Part shown: in pieces, positions 9,269 to 18,450 of the stretch
Position numbering within the stretch: position 1 is the first letter of the stretch
Layout: each line of letters begins with the position of its first letter
Origin: Flavobacteriales bacterium
GTDB taxonomy: Bacteria; Bacteroidota; Bacteroidia; JACJYZ01
DNA: 64,000 bases
Direction: 5' to 3'
NCBI GenBank assembly: GCA_020635855.1
Contig: JACJYZ010000002.1
Span: forward strand, 248,001 to 312,000
Position numbers and translations under genes: made by a program
The notes under the pieces: generated by a model
The model's database searches: none
Seen by the model: only the letters and a program-made list of their open reading frames with translations
Told to the model about the DNA's origin: nothing

Positions 9269-12200
9269 TCAGGGAAACTTCACGCCCATCACCAGGATGT
9301 CATCGATCTGCTCGTAGGTGTCACCCATCCAATCGACGATCGTTTGGTCCAGCAATTCGTATTGTTCCTGCATCGGTAGCTGGTGCATGTCCACCAGCAG
9401 TTTCTGGAATCGTTGGTACTTGAACTTCTTGCCTTTCGGGCCTCCGAACTGGTCGGCATAACCGTCCGAAGCGATGTAGATCACGTCACCGGGCAGGAGT
9501 TCGATGCTATGGTTGGTGAACTTTTTCATCTCTTCACCGATGAAGATGCCCACTGGGAACTTATCACCTTTGATCACATTCAACTTTCCGTTGCGAACGT
9601 GGTACAGTGAGTTGTAAGCGCCGGCATATTCGAGGATACGGGTTTTCCGGTCGTATGTACAAAGGGCGATGTCCATGCCGTCTTTCACGCTGGATTCCTC
9701 ATAGGTTTGACGCAGGGTGGCACTCACACCTTTGTTCATTTCATCCAGGATGGCTGCCGGCTTGGTTTTGAGGTGTTCATCCACGGCGTTCTGCAGGATG
9801 TTGTGACCCACGATGGACATGAAGGCACCGGGTACCCCGTGGCCCGTGCAGTCCACTGCGGCAAACAGCACCTTGTCCTGCTTGTCTTCCAGCCAGTAGA
9901 AGTCGCCGCTGACAATGTCTTTGGGTTTGTAATAGATGACCGAATCGGGTACGGACCGGCGTACGATTTCCATGTCCGGCAGGATGGCTTCCTGGATGCG
10001 TTTTGCATACCGGATGCTGTCCATGATGTCTTTGTTGCGCTGTTGCAGCTGGCGGGTACGGATGTTTACCTGTTCTTCAAGCACCACGCGGATGCGTTGC
10101 AGGTTGCGGGTGCGTGTGGCCACGATGATATAGATCAGCAGGATCATGGCAATCACACATAGGGTAAAGAACCACCAGGTTTGGTAGAATGGGGTAAGGA
10201 TGGTGAAAGCGTAGGTGGCGGGTTCTTTGTTCCATTCCTTGTCTCCGTTGCACGCCCATACCTTCAATGTGTAATGACCGGGTCCCAGGTTGGAGAACAT
10301 GGCGTAGTTGTCGGCCTGTTCCGGTGAGGCATGGTTGTCGCTGCCTTCCAGGAGGTAGCGGTAACGTACCTTTTCAGGGTTGGTGAGGCTGATGCCCAGG
10401 AAAGTAAACGTCAGGTGGTTGTTATCCGGGTGGAACGCATTCTTCTTGGGCGGGAATTCCACTTCGTTATGGAAGATCTTGAGGCCCGTGATGCGGGTAA
10501 TGGGTTCCTGTTTGTTTTCCTTGTTCTTGTTGGGGTTGTATTTCACCGCCCCCATGATGGTACCGAACCAGATACCGCCGCGGCTGTCTTTGTACACGGC
10601 GTTCCGATTGGTTTCGATGCCGAGGAATCCTTCCTGTTTACCGTAGTGGGTGAAGCGTTGGTTTTTCTGGTCGTATTTGTCAATTCCCTGGCTGGTACCG
10701 ATCCAGAGGTTGTTCATGTCGTCGCAGACGAGCAGGTAGGGTGAATCGGATGTGAGTCCGTCGCGCACTGAATAGTTGGAGAACGAGTGGCCGTCGAATT
10801 TGTAGAGGCCGTTGCCATAGGTGCCGAACCAGATGTTGCTCTTTTCGTCTTCGGTGATACATACGATGAACTTGCTTTCCAGTCCGTCGCTTTCCTTATA
10901 GATCTTGAATTCGTATCCGTCGTAATGGGTGAGGTACCCCCCGAGGATGCCGAACCAAAGGGCGCCCTGACTGTCTTTGAAAATGGTATAGACCGTGTTA
11001 CCTCCCAGTCCGTCACGGGCTGTGAAAGATGTGAACTTGCCGGTTTCGTTATCAAGTTTCTTGGCACCTTCCTTGGTACCGAACCAGATGTTTCCTTCGT
11101 GGTCTGAGTTGATGGCATAGACGGTATCCGCGAGGCCGTTGCTTTTGTCGTACACGTCGATGTGTTCCTTGCCCTTGGCATCTTTGTAGATCTTGCATGC
11201 ACCGCCGCTGCGGGTTCCGGCCCAGATGTTGCCGAAGTTGTCTTCATGCAGGCAAAGCACCACGTTGGATGAGAGGCCGTTTTCAGTGGTGTAGTTCGTG
11301 AACAGCCTGTCGTCTTTCACGTGTCCCTGAATGGAGTCTTTCGGGATCATCGACAGACCGCCGTTGGTACCCACCCAAACGTTGCCGCGGGTATCCTGCA
11401 TGATGGACCACACGATGTTGTTGACCATTCCATAGTCTTCATCGAAGATCTGGAACATCTCGCCCCGGTATTGGTTCAGGCCGATATGTGTTCCGATCCA
11501 CATGTTGTCTTCACGGTCGTGCAGCAGTGTATTGATGCGGTAGTAGTTCAGTCCTTGTTTCACTGAATAATTCTTGAACGTACCGGCGGTCAGGGAAACC
11601 TTTTTACCGTCTTTTTTCTCCGGTGTGAAAACCGATACACCTTTGTCGCGGCTTCCCATCCAAATGCGGTTTTCGCGATCCTTGGCAAAGGAGGTGACGT
11701 TGTTGGAAGCCATGCCGCTCTGCACATTGAAGCTGCCGAGTATGTTGGGTGGCAACACTTCGCCGGGTGTAACCTGAAGGTCTTTGGCGATGTTGATCAC
11801 CTGGGCGCCCTTGTCTTCGGTCCCGATCCACATCTCATCTTCTCCCAGCAGGTTGATTGTGGTGATTTTCTTGCTTACCAGTCCGTTTTCCGTGGTCAGG
11901 GTTTGGAAGCTTCCGGCATTCATCACTTTCATTTCCTGGTTGTAGATGGAGATGCCGTTGTCGGTTCCGATCCAGATGTTGCCTTTCGGATCGGTGCACA
12001 TGCTGTAGATGAAATCGCTGCTCAGTCCGGTGGTTTTGGTACTGAGGTTGTGGATCCGGTCGGTGCCGTCGTAGACCAGTATACCGAAGCCTTCGGTGCC
12101 GAACCACATTTTGCCGTCTTTGTCTTCCAGGATGCTGGTGATGGTTTTGAACTGCCCGAAGTAGTCGGAGGTGATGGCTGTGATCTCGGGTTTTATGGGT

Positions 12201-12550
12201 TTGGGATCGATTTTGGTTACGCCACCCAGCCAATGCCCCAGCCAGATGTTTCCTTCACGGTCTTTATAAGCGGCCGTGATCCAGTCTTCGGAGAGTCCGT
12301 CGTCTTTGCGGTAGGCGGTGAACTTCCGGCCGTCGTATTTGGCCAGTCCGGCCATTGTGCCGATCCAAAGGTTGCCCAGGTCATCCTGGACAAGGGTCTG
12401 CACCTGGGTCTGACTCAAACCGTTCTCTACCCCGTAGTGGGTGAAGTTGGAGGTCTGAGCCCGTGTTCCGATCCAGGCAAAGCAAAGCAAGGCCAGGGGC
12501 ACCAGGCATCTTGCTCTCTTTGTTGAATGTTTACGCATCATAGGACTCAT
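9269..12550 (-). CDS. Two-component-type beta-propeller sensor fused to SpoIIE (PP2C) phosphatase
   Basis: This 1093-residue transmembrane signalling protein has a signal peptide (to about residue 31) and more than a dozen regulator-propeller repeats of the form W-I-G-T-x2-G-L (about 40-690). A Y_Y_Y domain (about 720-815) and one membrane helix ending at about 840 follow. Next come a coiled coil (LEEQVNIRTRQLQQRNKDIM) and a C-terminal SpoIIE/PP2C domain with SGDFYWLEDK, AVDCTGHGVPGAFMS and SDGYADQFGG. The layout resembles hybrid propeller sensors, but with a Ser/Thr phosphatase in place of a histidine kinase. The input ligand and the phosphoprotein target are unknown. It starts one base after the upstream gene's stop (TAA-C-ATG), which implies coupled translation. 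Confidence 0.9.
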   Translation of the reverse strand: MSPMMRKHSTKRARCLVPLALLCFAWIGTRAQTSNFTHYGVENGLSQTQVQTLVQDDLGNLWIGTMAGLAKYDGRKFTAYRKDDGLSEDWITAAYKDREGNIWLGHWLGGVTKIDPKPIKPEITAITSDYFGQFKTITSILEDKDGKMWFGTEGFGILVYDGTDRIHNLSTKTTGLSSDFIYSMCTDPKGNIWIGTDNGISIYNQEMKVMNAGSFQTLTTENGLVSKKITTINLLGEDEMWIGTEDKGAQVINIAKDLQVTPGEVLPPNILGSFNVQSGMASNNVTSFAKDRENRIWMGSRDKGVSVFTPEKKDGKKVSLTAGTFKNYSVKQGLNYYRINTLLHDREDNMWIGTHIGLNQYRGEMFQIFDEDYGMVNNIVWSIMQDTRGNVWVGTNGGLSMIPKDSIQGHVKDDRLFTNYTTENGLSSNVVLCLHEDNFGNIWAGTRSGGACKIYKDAKGKEHIDVYDKSNGLADTVYAINSDHEGNIWFGTKEGAKKLDNETGKFTSFTARDGLGGNTVYTIFKDSQGALWFGILGGYLTHYDGYEFKIYKESDGLESKFIVCITEDEKSNIWFGTYGNGLYKFDGHSFSNYSVRDGLTSDSPYLLVCDDMNNLWIGTSQGIDKYDQKNQRFTHYGKQEGFLGIETNRNAVYKDSRGGIWFGTIMGAVKYNPNKNKENKQEPITRITGLKIFHNEVEFPPKKNAFHPDNNHLTFTFLGISLTNPEKVRYRYLLEGSDNHASPEQADNYAMFSNLGPGHYTLKVWACNGDKEWNKEPATYAFTILTPFYQTWWFFTLCVIAMILLIYIIVATRTRNLQRIRVVLEEQVNIRTRQLQQRNKDIMDSIRYAKRIQEAILPDMEIVRRSVPDSVIYYKPKDIVSGDFYWLEDKQDKVLFAAVDCTGHGVPGAFMSIVGHNILQNAVDEHLKTKPAAILDEMNKGVSATLRQTYEESSVKDGMDIALCTYDRKTRILEYAGAYNSLYHVRNGKLNVIKGDKFPVGIFIGEEMKKFTNHSIELLPGDVIYIASDGYADQFGGPKGKKFKYQRFQKLLVDMHQLPMQEQYELLDQTIVDWMGDTYEQIDDILVMGVKFP

Positions 12551-12551
12551 G

Positions 12552-14477
12552 TTATTGAATATGGTATTGGGACAAGTACTTTTTGAACTCGTCCTCAGGA
12601 ATTTCTTCGTCGTTCAGATAAAAGGTTTTGCTTCCCCACAGGCTGGTCACTTCCTTCAGCACGATCTCTTTTCCCGGGAAGCGTATGGCAATGGTTTTGG
12701 TATCGTACAGGTAGCCGTCTTCATTTTTGACGGTGATTTTGGGTTTGATGGTGGGCTTCACCGGTTTTTGTCCCGGGTTGGCTTTGGCCTTTGCTTCGGC
12801 TTCACGAATTTTCTCTTCCCTTTCGATTTTGGCCAGTTCCTGGGTGATCACCACGTTGGAGGCGGTTTTTACCACCTGGATTTTCTTCGCTTCGGTTTGC
12901 CTTACGGCTTCGTGGTGGGCCTGTTCTTCTACCACCGCGCGGGCTTCGGCATCCTCTTCCATTTTCTTCACCATCGCTTTGGCTTCGGCCTCGCGCCGTG
13001 CTTTCAGGCGTCTTTCTTCTTCCTCGCGTGCCAGGCGTGCCTGTTCTTCCATTTCCGATCGAAGTCTGCTCTCTTCTTCTTCCTTCACTACTTTGTTCTC
13101 ACGCGCTTTTTCCTCGTTCTTGACGTCTTTGCGGATCTTTTGATCTTCCGGGCTTACGGCTGCCTGGATGGGCGTTTCTTCTACCTGCTTGGGTTCTTCT
13201 TTGGCGGGAGCGGTTTGTTTGGGTTTGACGGTGGCTGTTTCCGGTTCGTCCTGAACGGGTGCATCGCGTTCATGCGTTTTGTAATATTCTTCCCATTGTT
13301 TTTTAAGATCGTCAAAGAATTCGTGGAAGGCTTTGGCATCCGGGTCTGTTTTGGCGTAGAAAGCGTCGAACTGGAATTCATCCTTTCTTTTCTTGTAATT
13401 CAGTTTGTCATACGCCTGTTCAAGCTTCTTGGGAGGTTGCAGTTTCTTGAACCGGTTTAACCGGAGCATTTCCACATCCAGGTTCTGGGAATACGACTTG
13501 GTGAATTCGGTGCGCTTATTTCCGCAATCCACATAATAGATCATGGAATAATACCCATCCTTGAAAATGATGATGGTATACGCCTGTCCCATCAGCAGTG
13601 GGATGGAGAATGCGCCGCGTTTATCCGTGGTCTTGGAGTCCTCGGTACGTTTGGGCCGCACGGAAACACCGCTTCCGCTGGTTTCGATGTTGATGCTGGC
13701 CCCGATAACGGGACGCCCCAGTTCGGTGACTTTACCTGTGAGGTTCAGAAAAAAGGATCCCTGTGTGATGGCTTCTGTGGCGTTGTCATCTTCTGTGGCT
13801 TCCTTTTTAACTTCTTCTTTCTTTTCCTCTTCCTTGGGTGCTTCGGGTTTCGGTTCTTCCTTGGGCGCTTCTTTTTGCTTGATCGCTTCGATCAGCTTGG
13901 TCTTTTCTTCGCCCTGGGCGGAGGCGGCTGCCAGGTATTCATTCAACCTAGAACGGACGCTGTTGTCATATTGCTGATCGATGGCAAATTCTTTTTTCTT
14001 CTTATCAAAGGACCATTTCTGCAGGGGTTGTTTGAACAAAGATGCCTCGAAGCCCGGTATCTTTTCAATTAACTCGGCGTCGATGACAAGTGCCGGAGCA
14101 TTGCCCATTTCATCGTAGTTCTCGGCAATGCTTTTCGGCATGCTCTTGGTATCGATGGTGTATGAAATGGTATATGCGCTGGGATGGCTGACCTCTATGG
14201 TATAAGTGACATTGTGGAACAGTGTGGATTCAACTTTCCCCTTTTTTGTCTTAGGTGCTTCGGTTTTTTTATCGCCCTTAATGGTCACAGTAGCCCCATC
14301 CAGGCTTTTTTTGTTCATGCTGACTTTGACAGTCAATAATGCGGCTTCCAGCTGTTGGGCATACACCTGATGTGGTGAACACAACATCCATGCTGCCACT
14401 ACAGCGCAGCACAACATACGCAGCCATTTCGGGCGAAAGGCAGTCAACACAAGGGATCTGGAAGACATTGAAACCAT
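12552..14477 (-). CDS. Exported protein with carboxypeptidase-regulatory-like domains and a charged coiled coil
   Basis: I do not recognise a named family. The 641 residues have an N-terminal signal peptide (hydrophobic CCAVVAAWML, probable cleavage near VYAQQ, about residue 41). A beta-sandwich CarboxypepD_reg-like domain follows (TVKVSMNKKSLDGATVTIKG). Next is a Lys/Glu/Pro-rich linker and a second such domain (FFLNLTGKVTELGRPVIGAS). The rest is a long Glu/Lys/Arg-rich stretch (about 430-570) expected to form a coiled coil. The C-terminus has a short folded segment (TSLWGSKTFYLNDEEIPEDEF). It is coupled to the propeller phosphatase downstream, so it may act with that sensor at the periplasmic side; this is inference only. 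Confidence 0.7.
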   Translation of the reverse strand: MVSMSSRSLVLTAFRPKWLRMLCCAVVAAWMLCSPHQVYAQQLEAALLTVKVSMNKKSLDGATVTIKGDKKTEAPKTKKGKVESTLFHNVTYTIEVSHPSAYTISYTIDTKSMPKSIAENYDEMGNAPALVIDAELIEKIPGFEASLFKQPLQKWSFDKKKKEFAIDQQYDNSVRSRLNEYLAAASAQGEEKTKLIEAIKQKEAPKEEPKPEAPKEEEKKEEVKKEATEDDNATEAITQGSFFLNLTGKVTELGRPVIGASINIETSGSGVSVRPKRTEDSKTTDKRGAFSIPLLMGQAYTIIIFKDGYYSMIYYVDCGNKRTEFTKSYSQNLDVEMLRLNRFKKLQPPKKLEQAYDKLNYKKRKDEFQFDAFYAKTDPDAKAFHEFFDDLKKQWEEYYKTHERDAPVQDEPETATVKPKQTAPAKEEPKQVEETPIQAAVSPEDQKIRKDVKNEEKARENKVVKEEEESRLRSEMEEQARLAREEEERRLKARREAEAKAMVKKMEEDAEARAVVEEQAHHEAVRQTEAKKIQVVKTASNVVITQELAKIEREEKIREAEAKAKANPGQKPVKPTIKPKITVKNEDGYLYDTKTIAIRFPGKEIVLKEVTSLWGSKTFYLNDEEIPEDEFKKYLSQYHIQ

Positions 14478-14549
14478 GCGGGCAAGCGAAAGTGCTGTAA
14501 TTCAGTTTTTTTAATGCGAGTACTTATACTCAAAACCCCTTAAATGGTT

Positions 14550-16445
14550 TCATCGTCTCGGCCACAGAAGACGCAGTTGTATTTTGCCTTCGTCTGTCAC
14601 CCGGTTCAGGGCAACCGATTCAGTGGTTTGAAGCATGTGTCCGTACTTGAACCAGAGCTGGAAACAACGCCATTTTCGCTGGATGCCGATGTACACTTTC
14701 GCACCTTCACCATAAAAGAATGGTACGCTCCAGGTGTTGCCTACATCATTTTCGAAGGCATAGATCCGGTGTGCATAGTCGTGTGTATGAAACCAGGTGA
14801 TGCGGCCATAAACCGTCAGGTTGCCCGCCTGGTAGCGCCAGTCGTGGTATACCAGGTAGCCGGCCTGTTGCCCCGGGTCAGTAACTTCCAGTCGCGCCTG
14901 GTAGCGCCAACGCGGTGTGACCTGTGTGGTGGCGTGTAGTCTGATGCGGATGCGGTGTTCTCCGCTTTCCGTGTTCATGGTGCCATAGGCGGATGTGTAG
15001 AGGTTACCGGACCAGAACCCGAGTTCTTCCCGGATGCCCCAGTTGTATTCGCCGTAGGGTGCGGTGCTGTTGCCGGTGAGCCCGGTGTGCTGCATCCATT
15101 CCGACAGGAAAGAAGTGGAAACCCGGTGGGCATCCATGAAGCGTAGACGGAACAAAGCGGCGCGACATGCACCGTCGGAATCGGATGTGCGGATGATGTC
15201 GCTGTAGCGGTTCCGGTAGGTGCTGTTTATCTGCCGGAATACACCGTCGAGGGTGAAGGCTTCGGACCGCAGGGCGAAGCCTGCCAGCAGGGCTGAACCT
15301 CTGTGCGGGGTAAAGCTTTGTTCCCCGTACAGGTCGCCATGCCGGAAACGCACGGTGCAGTACGTGCCAGTGGCTTGGGTATACTTTACAGAAGGTGACG
15401 TGGGTACGCCTTTATCAACAGGAGGAATCCACCACCGGTCGTACCCTTCCCGCATCGACACGATGCCCCATTCACCCCAGCGAAACACGTGTGCGACATT
15501 CGCACCTGCCAGGGTCACGCGTACCGTTTTCCGGTCGGCCAGTTCGGAAGCAGTGCGATGGTATCCGCCGTCTACAAAGCGGGAGAAGGTATGGTCGGAT
15601 GTGAGGTGGGCGTCGTTCATCTTCAGGGAGAAGAAGGGTGTGACCTGCCATGGTCCGAAGGAGACTGTGGCGGCGGCGCCCCTGAGAAAGCGGTTCTCGT
15701 CACTACCGGTATGTGCCTGAATGTGGCGGGCGGTTTTGGGAAGACGTGCTTCGGAGGGTGCGGAGAAGGCAGTCCATAGGGTGAGCCCCTGGCCGAACGA
15801 CAACTGGTAATCGCCGACGATCCATTGGCGCACGACGCCCCCGGTGGAGGTTTTGTATACGAATGCGGATGTGTAGTCGACAGTTGGCCGATGTGTTCTG
15901 AGCAAGGATTCACCCGGGTCCTTGTCCATTGTTAAAGCCACCCTTAACCGGTCCATGGATGTGTATTCGATGCGGCTCCACATACGCAGGTCATTTCCCT
16001 CATATGGTTCCGACACCTGAGGTCGCACGAACTTCTGCTGGTACCTGGAAGTGATGCTCCACCGGCCGCGGTGGGCAAGTGTTGGCCAGCCGGGGTCACG
16101 GTGATGATCAACAGTAACGAAGGGGAGGATGCGGTGGAGTACGTCAGCCGGTAATTCGGGGATATAGGCCAGTTCGTACAGCGTGCAGAAGTCGCCATAC
16201 GTGCGCCTGTACCATAAGATGGCGTCGGCCATGTTGGCGTTGATGCCGGGCAATTGTTCCAGGTCTTGTTCATCGGCGGTGTTCAGGTCAAGCGGTGTGT
16301 TCCGGCCTTGTATCGGCTCCTGGTTTTCCCAGGCGTAGGTGTTGTTCTTGTCCGGTAGAACGGTTTCGTCATCCGGGAGCACCTGACCGGATGCGGCGCC
16401 GGTGACAAGTAAGCCCAGCAGATATTTACACACGCTTTTCCACAT
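14550..16445 (-). CDS. Exported helix-hairpin-helix protein, probable outer-membrane-associated
   Basis: The 631 residues begin with a signal peptide (KYLLGLLVTGAASGQ). A ComEA-like double helix-hairpin-helix follows at about residues 50-115 (LDLNTADEQDLEQLPGIN and GDFCTLYELAYIPELP). The remaining 500 residues are rich in alternating aromatic and polar residues, as in an outer-membrane beta-barrel. Bacteroidota encode many such HhH-plus-barrel proteins, whose function is not established. A role with extracellular DNA is possible but not shown. Its start overlaps the end of the upstream gene by 20 bases. Confidence 0.75.
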   Translation of the reverse strand: MWKSVCKYLLGLLVTGAASGQVLPDDETVLPDKNNTYAWENQEPIQGRNTPLDLNTADEQDLEQLPGINANMADAILWYRRTYGDFCTLYELAYIPELPADVLHRILPFVTVDHHRDPGWPTLAHRGRWSITSRYQQKFVRPQVSEPYEGNDLRMWSRIEYTSMDRLRVALTMDKDPGESLLRTHRPTVDYTSAFVYKTSTGGVVRQWIVGDYQLSFGQGLTLWTAFSAPSEARLPKTARHIQAHTGSDENRFLRGAAATVSFGPWQVTPFFSLKMNDAHLTSDHTFSRFVDGGYHRTASELADRKTVRVTLAGANVAHVFRWGEWGIVSMREGYDRWWIPPVDKGVPTSPSVKYTQATGTYCTVRFRHGDLYGEQSFTPHRGSALLAGFALRSEAFTLDGVFRQINSTYRNRYSDIIRTSDSDGACRAALFRLRFMDAHRVSTSFLSEWMQHTGLTGNSTAPYGEYNWGIREELGFWSGNLYTSAYGTMNTESGEHRIRIRLHATTQVTPRWRYQARLEVTDPGQQAGYLVYHDWRYQAGNLTVYGRITWFHTHDYAHRIYAFENDVGNTWSVPFFYGEGAKVYIGIQRKWRCFQLWFKYGHMLQTTESVALNRVTDEGKIQLRLLWPRR

Positions 16446-17214
16446 AGCGGATTAATGAACAGGTGAAACTGGAGCCGAGGATGGGGTGGATGGTCCATGT
16501 GATTTGGCAGGAGCAAGGGTGGATGTCAAATGCCGACCCCAGTGCAAGCAGAGAGGGACCACCCGGTTTGCCCAGGTAAAGGGTAATCTGGTCTGCCGGG
16601 CTAATGGCGCATGCGAAGCCTGCGGTGGGTGTAGAGTTTGGGCCGGCGTTGAGATCGGCCAGGATGCGTACGTTGCGGTTGGCATTGTAGCAAATACTGA
16701 TGCCAAGGGCGGTTCCTGTGGATTGACTTTGGAAGAGGGATTGAGGGTTGCACCAAGTGGAAGTGAGCATGAATTGTTCGTTGGGCTTCCAGGCGATTTC
16801 CCAGCGGGTAAGGAGGCTGTGCAATGCCCGGTTGTCTTCAAATTGGGTGATGCGGTTGATTGTCCATGCGCTGCCCAGGGCAACCGTTGGCGACAGTTGT
16901 TTGCGGTATGCAGAGGTGACGGACAGGCGGCGGTAGGTGACCGGACCTTCCCTTTCCAACAATAGGGTGATGCCCTGGGAGGTGGATTGATGTGTCCAGC
17001 CGAGGCGGGAGATTGAAAGGGAAGGGAGTGTGTAGGGAAGTGACTGTTGGCAGAGCAGGTAATGGCCTTTCTGAATTCCCCAGATGGCGGGGTGTTCGGG
17101 TTGATGGAGGGGCAGGCGGGTATCCATGGATAGCCATGAATATTCGTTCTGTGCCGGAGCTGTGATACAGAAGCCTGCCAGGAAGGCACATAAAAAAAGC
17201 CGCATGGGATGCAT
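16426..17214 (-). CDS. Exported protein of unknown function, predicted beta-rich
   Basis: I do not recognise this protein of 262 residues. A signal peptide (MRLFLCAFLAGFCITAPAQ) is followed by about 240 residues with alternating hydrophobic and polar stretches and no obvious catalytic motif. A small outer-membrane barrel or a partner of the HhH protein would fit. It overlaps the HhH gene by 20 bases, so they are co-translated. The first codons lie inside a hairpin followed by seven Ts (17192-17220) that looks like an intrinsic terminator. Either ATG (17214 or 17205) falls in the stem region. Confidence 0.6.
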   Translation of the reverse strand: MHPMRLFLCAFLAGFCITAPAQNEYSWLSMDTRLPLHQPEHPAIWGIQKGHYLLCQQSLPYTLPSLSISRLGWTHQSTSQGITLLLEREGPVTYRRLSVTSAYRKQLSPTVALGSAWTINRITQFEDNRALHSLLTRWEIAWKPNEQFMLTSTWCNPQSLFQSQSTGTALGISICYNANRNVRILADLNAGPNSTPTAGFACAISPADQITLYLGKPGGPSLLALGSAFDIHPCSCQITWTIHPILGSSFTCSLIRYVEKRV

Positions 17215-17220
17215 GCGGCT
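17192..17220 (-). terminator. Intrinsic terminator-like hairpin overlapping the start of the next gene
   Basis: On the minus strand AGCCGCAT (17213-17220) pairs with ATGCGGCT (17198-17205) around a 7-base loop and is followed by seven Ts (17192-17198). It lies 74 bases after the purE stop and would end purE transcription. It also covers the start codon of the 262-residue protein, whose transcripts would form the hairpin at the initiation site. Confidence 0.6.
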
Positions 17221-17293
17221 AAATTAGGTTCACCGTTCTGGCCGGTGGTTGAAAGTGATGTGCGGACTTACATGCGTAAGTCTGTACACGGAT

Positions 17294-17806
17294 TTAGTTC
17301 GTCCGGAACTTGAAGGTGTGTTGTTTGAGTTCTTCGTTCGCCTTCACGATCTTCTCTTTCAGTTTCGATTTGAAGCCTTTGAGCTTGTCGTGCACGCCGG
17401 CATCACCGGTGGCGATGATTTGTGCTGCGAGGATGCCTGCGTTCTGTGCTCCGTCAACGCCAACGGTGGCCACGGGGATACCCGGAGGCATTTGTGCGAT
17501 GCTCAGCAATGAATCCCATCCGTCCAGTGAAATGGGTGAACGGCAGGGAACACCTATCACCGGGAGGGTGGTGAAGGCAGCCATCACACCTGGCAGGTGG
17601 GCGGCGCCACCGGCACCGGCAATGACCACGCGCACGCCGCGGTCATATAAACCTTTGGCGTATTCCGCTACCTGGTCGGGTGTGCGGTGTGCGCTCAGGG
17701 CGTTGATCTCAAACGGAATTTCCATCTGATCCAGAAACTTGGCTGCTTCCTGCATCACGGGCATGTCGGAAGTGCTGCCCATGATTATGCTTACTTTTGG
17801 TTCCAT
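17294..17806 (-). CDS. purE: N5-carboxyaminoimidazole ribonucleotide mutase
   Basis: Class I PurE moves the carboxylate of N5-CAIR to give CAIR in purine synthesis. The 170 residues contain GSTSDMPVMQEAA, the substrate-loop SAHRTPDQVAEYA, GAGGAAHLPGVMAA, and PVIGVPCRSPISLDGWDSLL with QMPPGIPVATVGVDGAQNAG, all typical. I start at the ATG at 17806 (MEPKVSIIMGS), because upstream codons are not family-like. It is divergent from hpt, so purine synthesis and salvage share one short intergenic region. purK is not visible nearby. Confidence 0.95.
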   Translation of the reverse strand: MEPKVSIIMGSTSDMPVMQEAAKFLDQMEIPFEINALSAHRTPDQVAEYAKGLYDRGVRVVIAGAGGAAHLPGVMAAFTTLPVIGVPCRSPISLDGWDSLLSIAQMPPGIPVATVGVDGAQNAGILAAQIIATGDAGVHDKLKGFKSKLKEKIVKANEELKQHTFKFRTN

Positions 17807-17824
17807 AGATTTTTGGGTTTGCGG

Positions 17825-17832
17825 CAAAGGTA
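17825..17832 (-). promoter_or_regulatory. Candidate Bacteroidota -7 element for purE
   Basis: TACCTTTG matches TAnnTTTG and lies 18 bases before the purE ATG at 17806, in the purE/hpt divergent region. The -33 half is not obvious. Confidence 0.4.
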
Positions 17833-17880
17833 ACAGAATCCTGTTTTTAGGCACACCAAAATTTTCAACACAGGTACGCC

Positions 17881-18450
17881 ATGATAACCACACCAAATTA
17901 CATCCGACTGGGCGACAAACAATTTGAGTTGATGATCACCGCTGAAAAGATCCGGGAGCGGGTGGCGGCAATGGGGCACGAGCTTGTGCAGTTGCTGGGG
18001 GATGAACGCCCCGTGGTGTTGGTGGTGTTGAAAGGCGCCTTCGTGTTTGCCGCCGATCTGTTGCGCCAACTGCCCTATTCGCTGGAGGTGCATTTTGTGC
18101 AATTGTCGTCATACAAAGGTGACCGGTCGTCGGGTCGGGTGAAAGTTCCATTGCCATACGGCGGGGAGGTGGCCGGACAATCATTTCTCATTATCGAGGA
18201 TATCGTGGACACGGGATTGACGTTGAGCAGGCTGATGGAAGATCTGATGTCCGATGGTGCAGTGCAGGTGCGTGTGGCGTCGTTTCTATGCAAACCGGAC
18301 GTGTTGAAGGACAGGATGCGGGTGGATATGGTCGGTTTTGATATTCCGCCGGAATTTGTGGTGGGATATGGATTGGATTATGATGAGATGGGACGGCATC
18401 TGGCGCATGTATACAAGGTAGCGGATGCCGGAGACATGGAACGTTTATAG
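17881..18450 (+). CDS. hpt: Hypoxanthine phosphoribosyltransferase
   Basis: This salvage enzyme makes IMP (and usually GMP) from the free base and PRPP. The 189 residues show the PRPP loop FLIIEDIVDTGLTLSRL, the flexible-loop region SSYKGDRSSGRV, and the C-terminal FVVGYGLDYDEMGRHLAHVYKV. Homologues usually end soon after this point. Here eight more residues (ADAGDMER and Leu) are encoded by sequence that matches the palindrome and GTTTATAG box of the repeat array beginning at this spot, and the stop codon TAG is the end of that GTTTATAG. The adjacent hpt-adk-obg order is common in Bacteroidota. Confidence 0.94.
   Translation: MITTPNYIRLGDKQFELMITAEKIRERVAAMGHELVQLLGDERPVVLVVLKGAFVFAADLLRQLPYSLEVHFVQLSSYKGDRSSGRVKVPLPYGGEVAGQSFLIIEDIVDTGLTLSRLMEDLMSDGAVQVRVASFLCKPDVLKDRMRVDMVGFDIPPEFVVGYGLDYDEMGRHLAHVYKVADAGDMERL

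Noticed and set aside
12549..13460. 303-residue plus-strand open frame rich in Phe and Gly
   Set aside because: Antisense to the Lys/Glu-rich coiled-coil gene; Phe-rich composition is the mirror of Lys/Glu codons.
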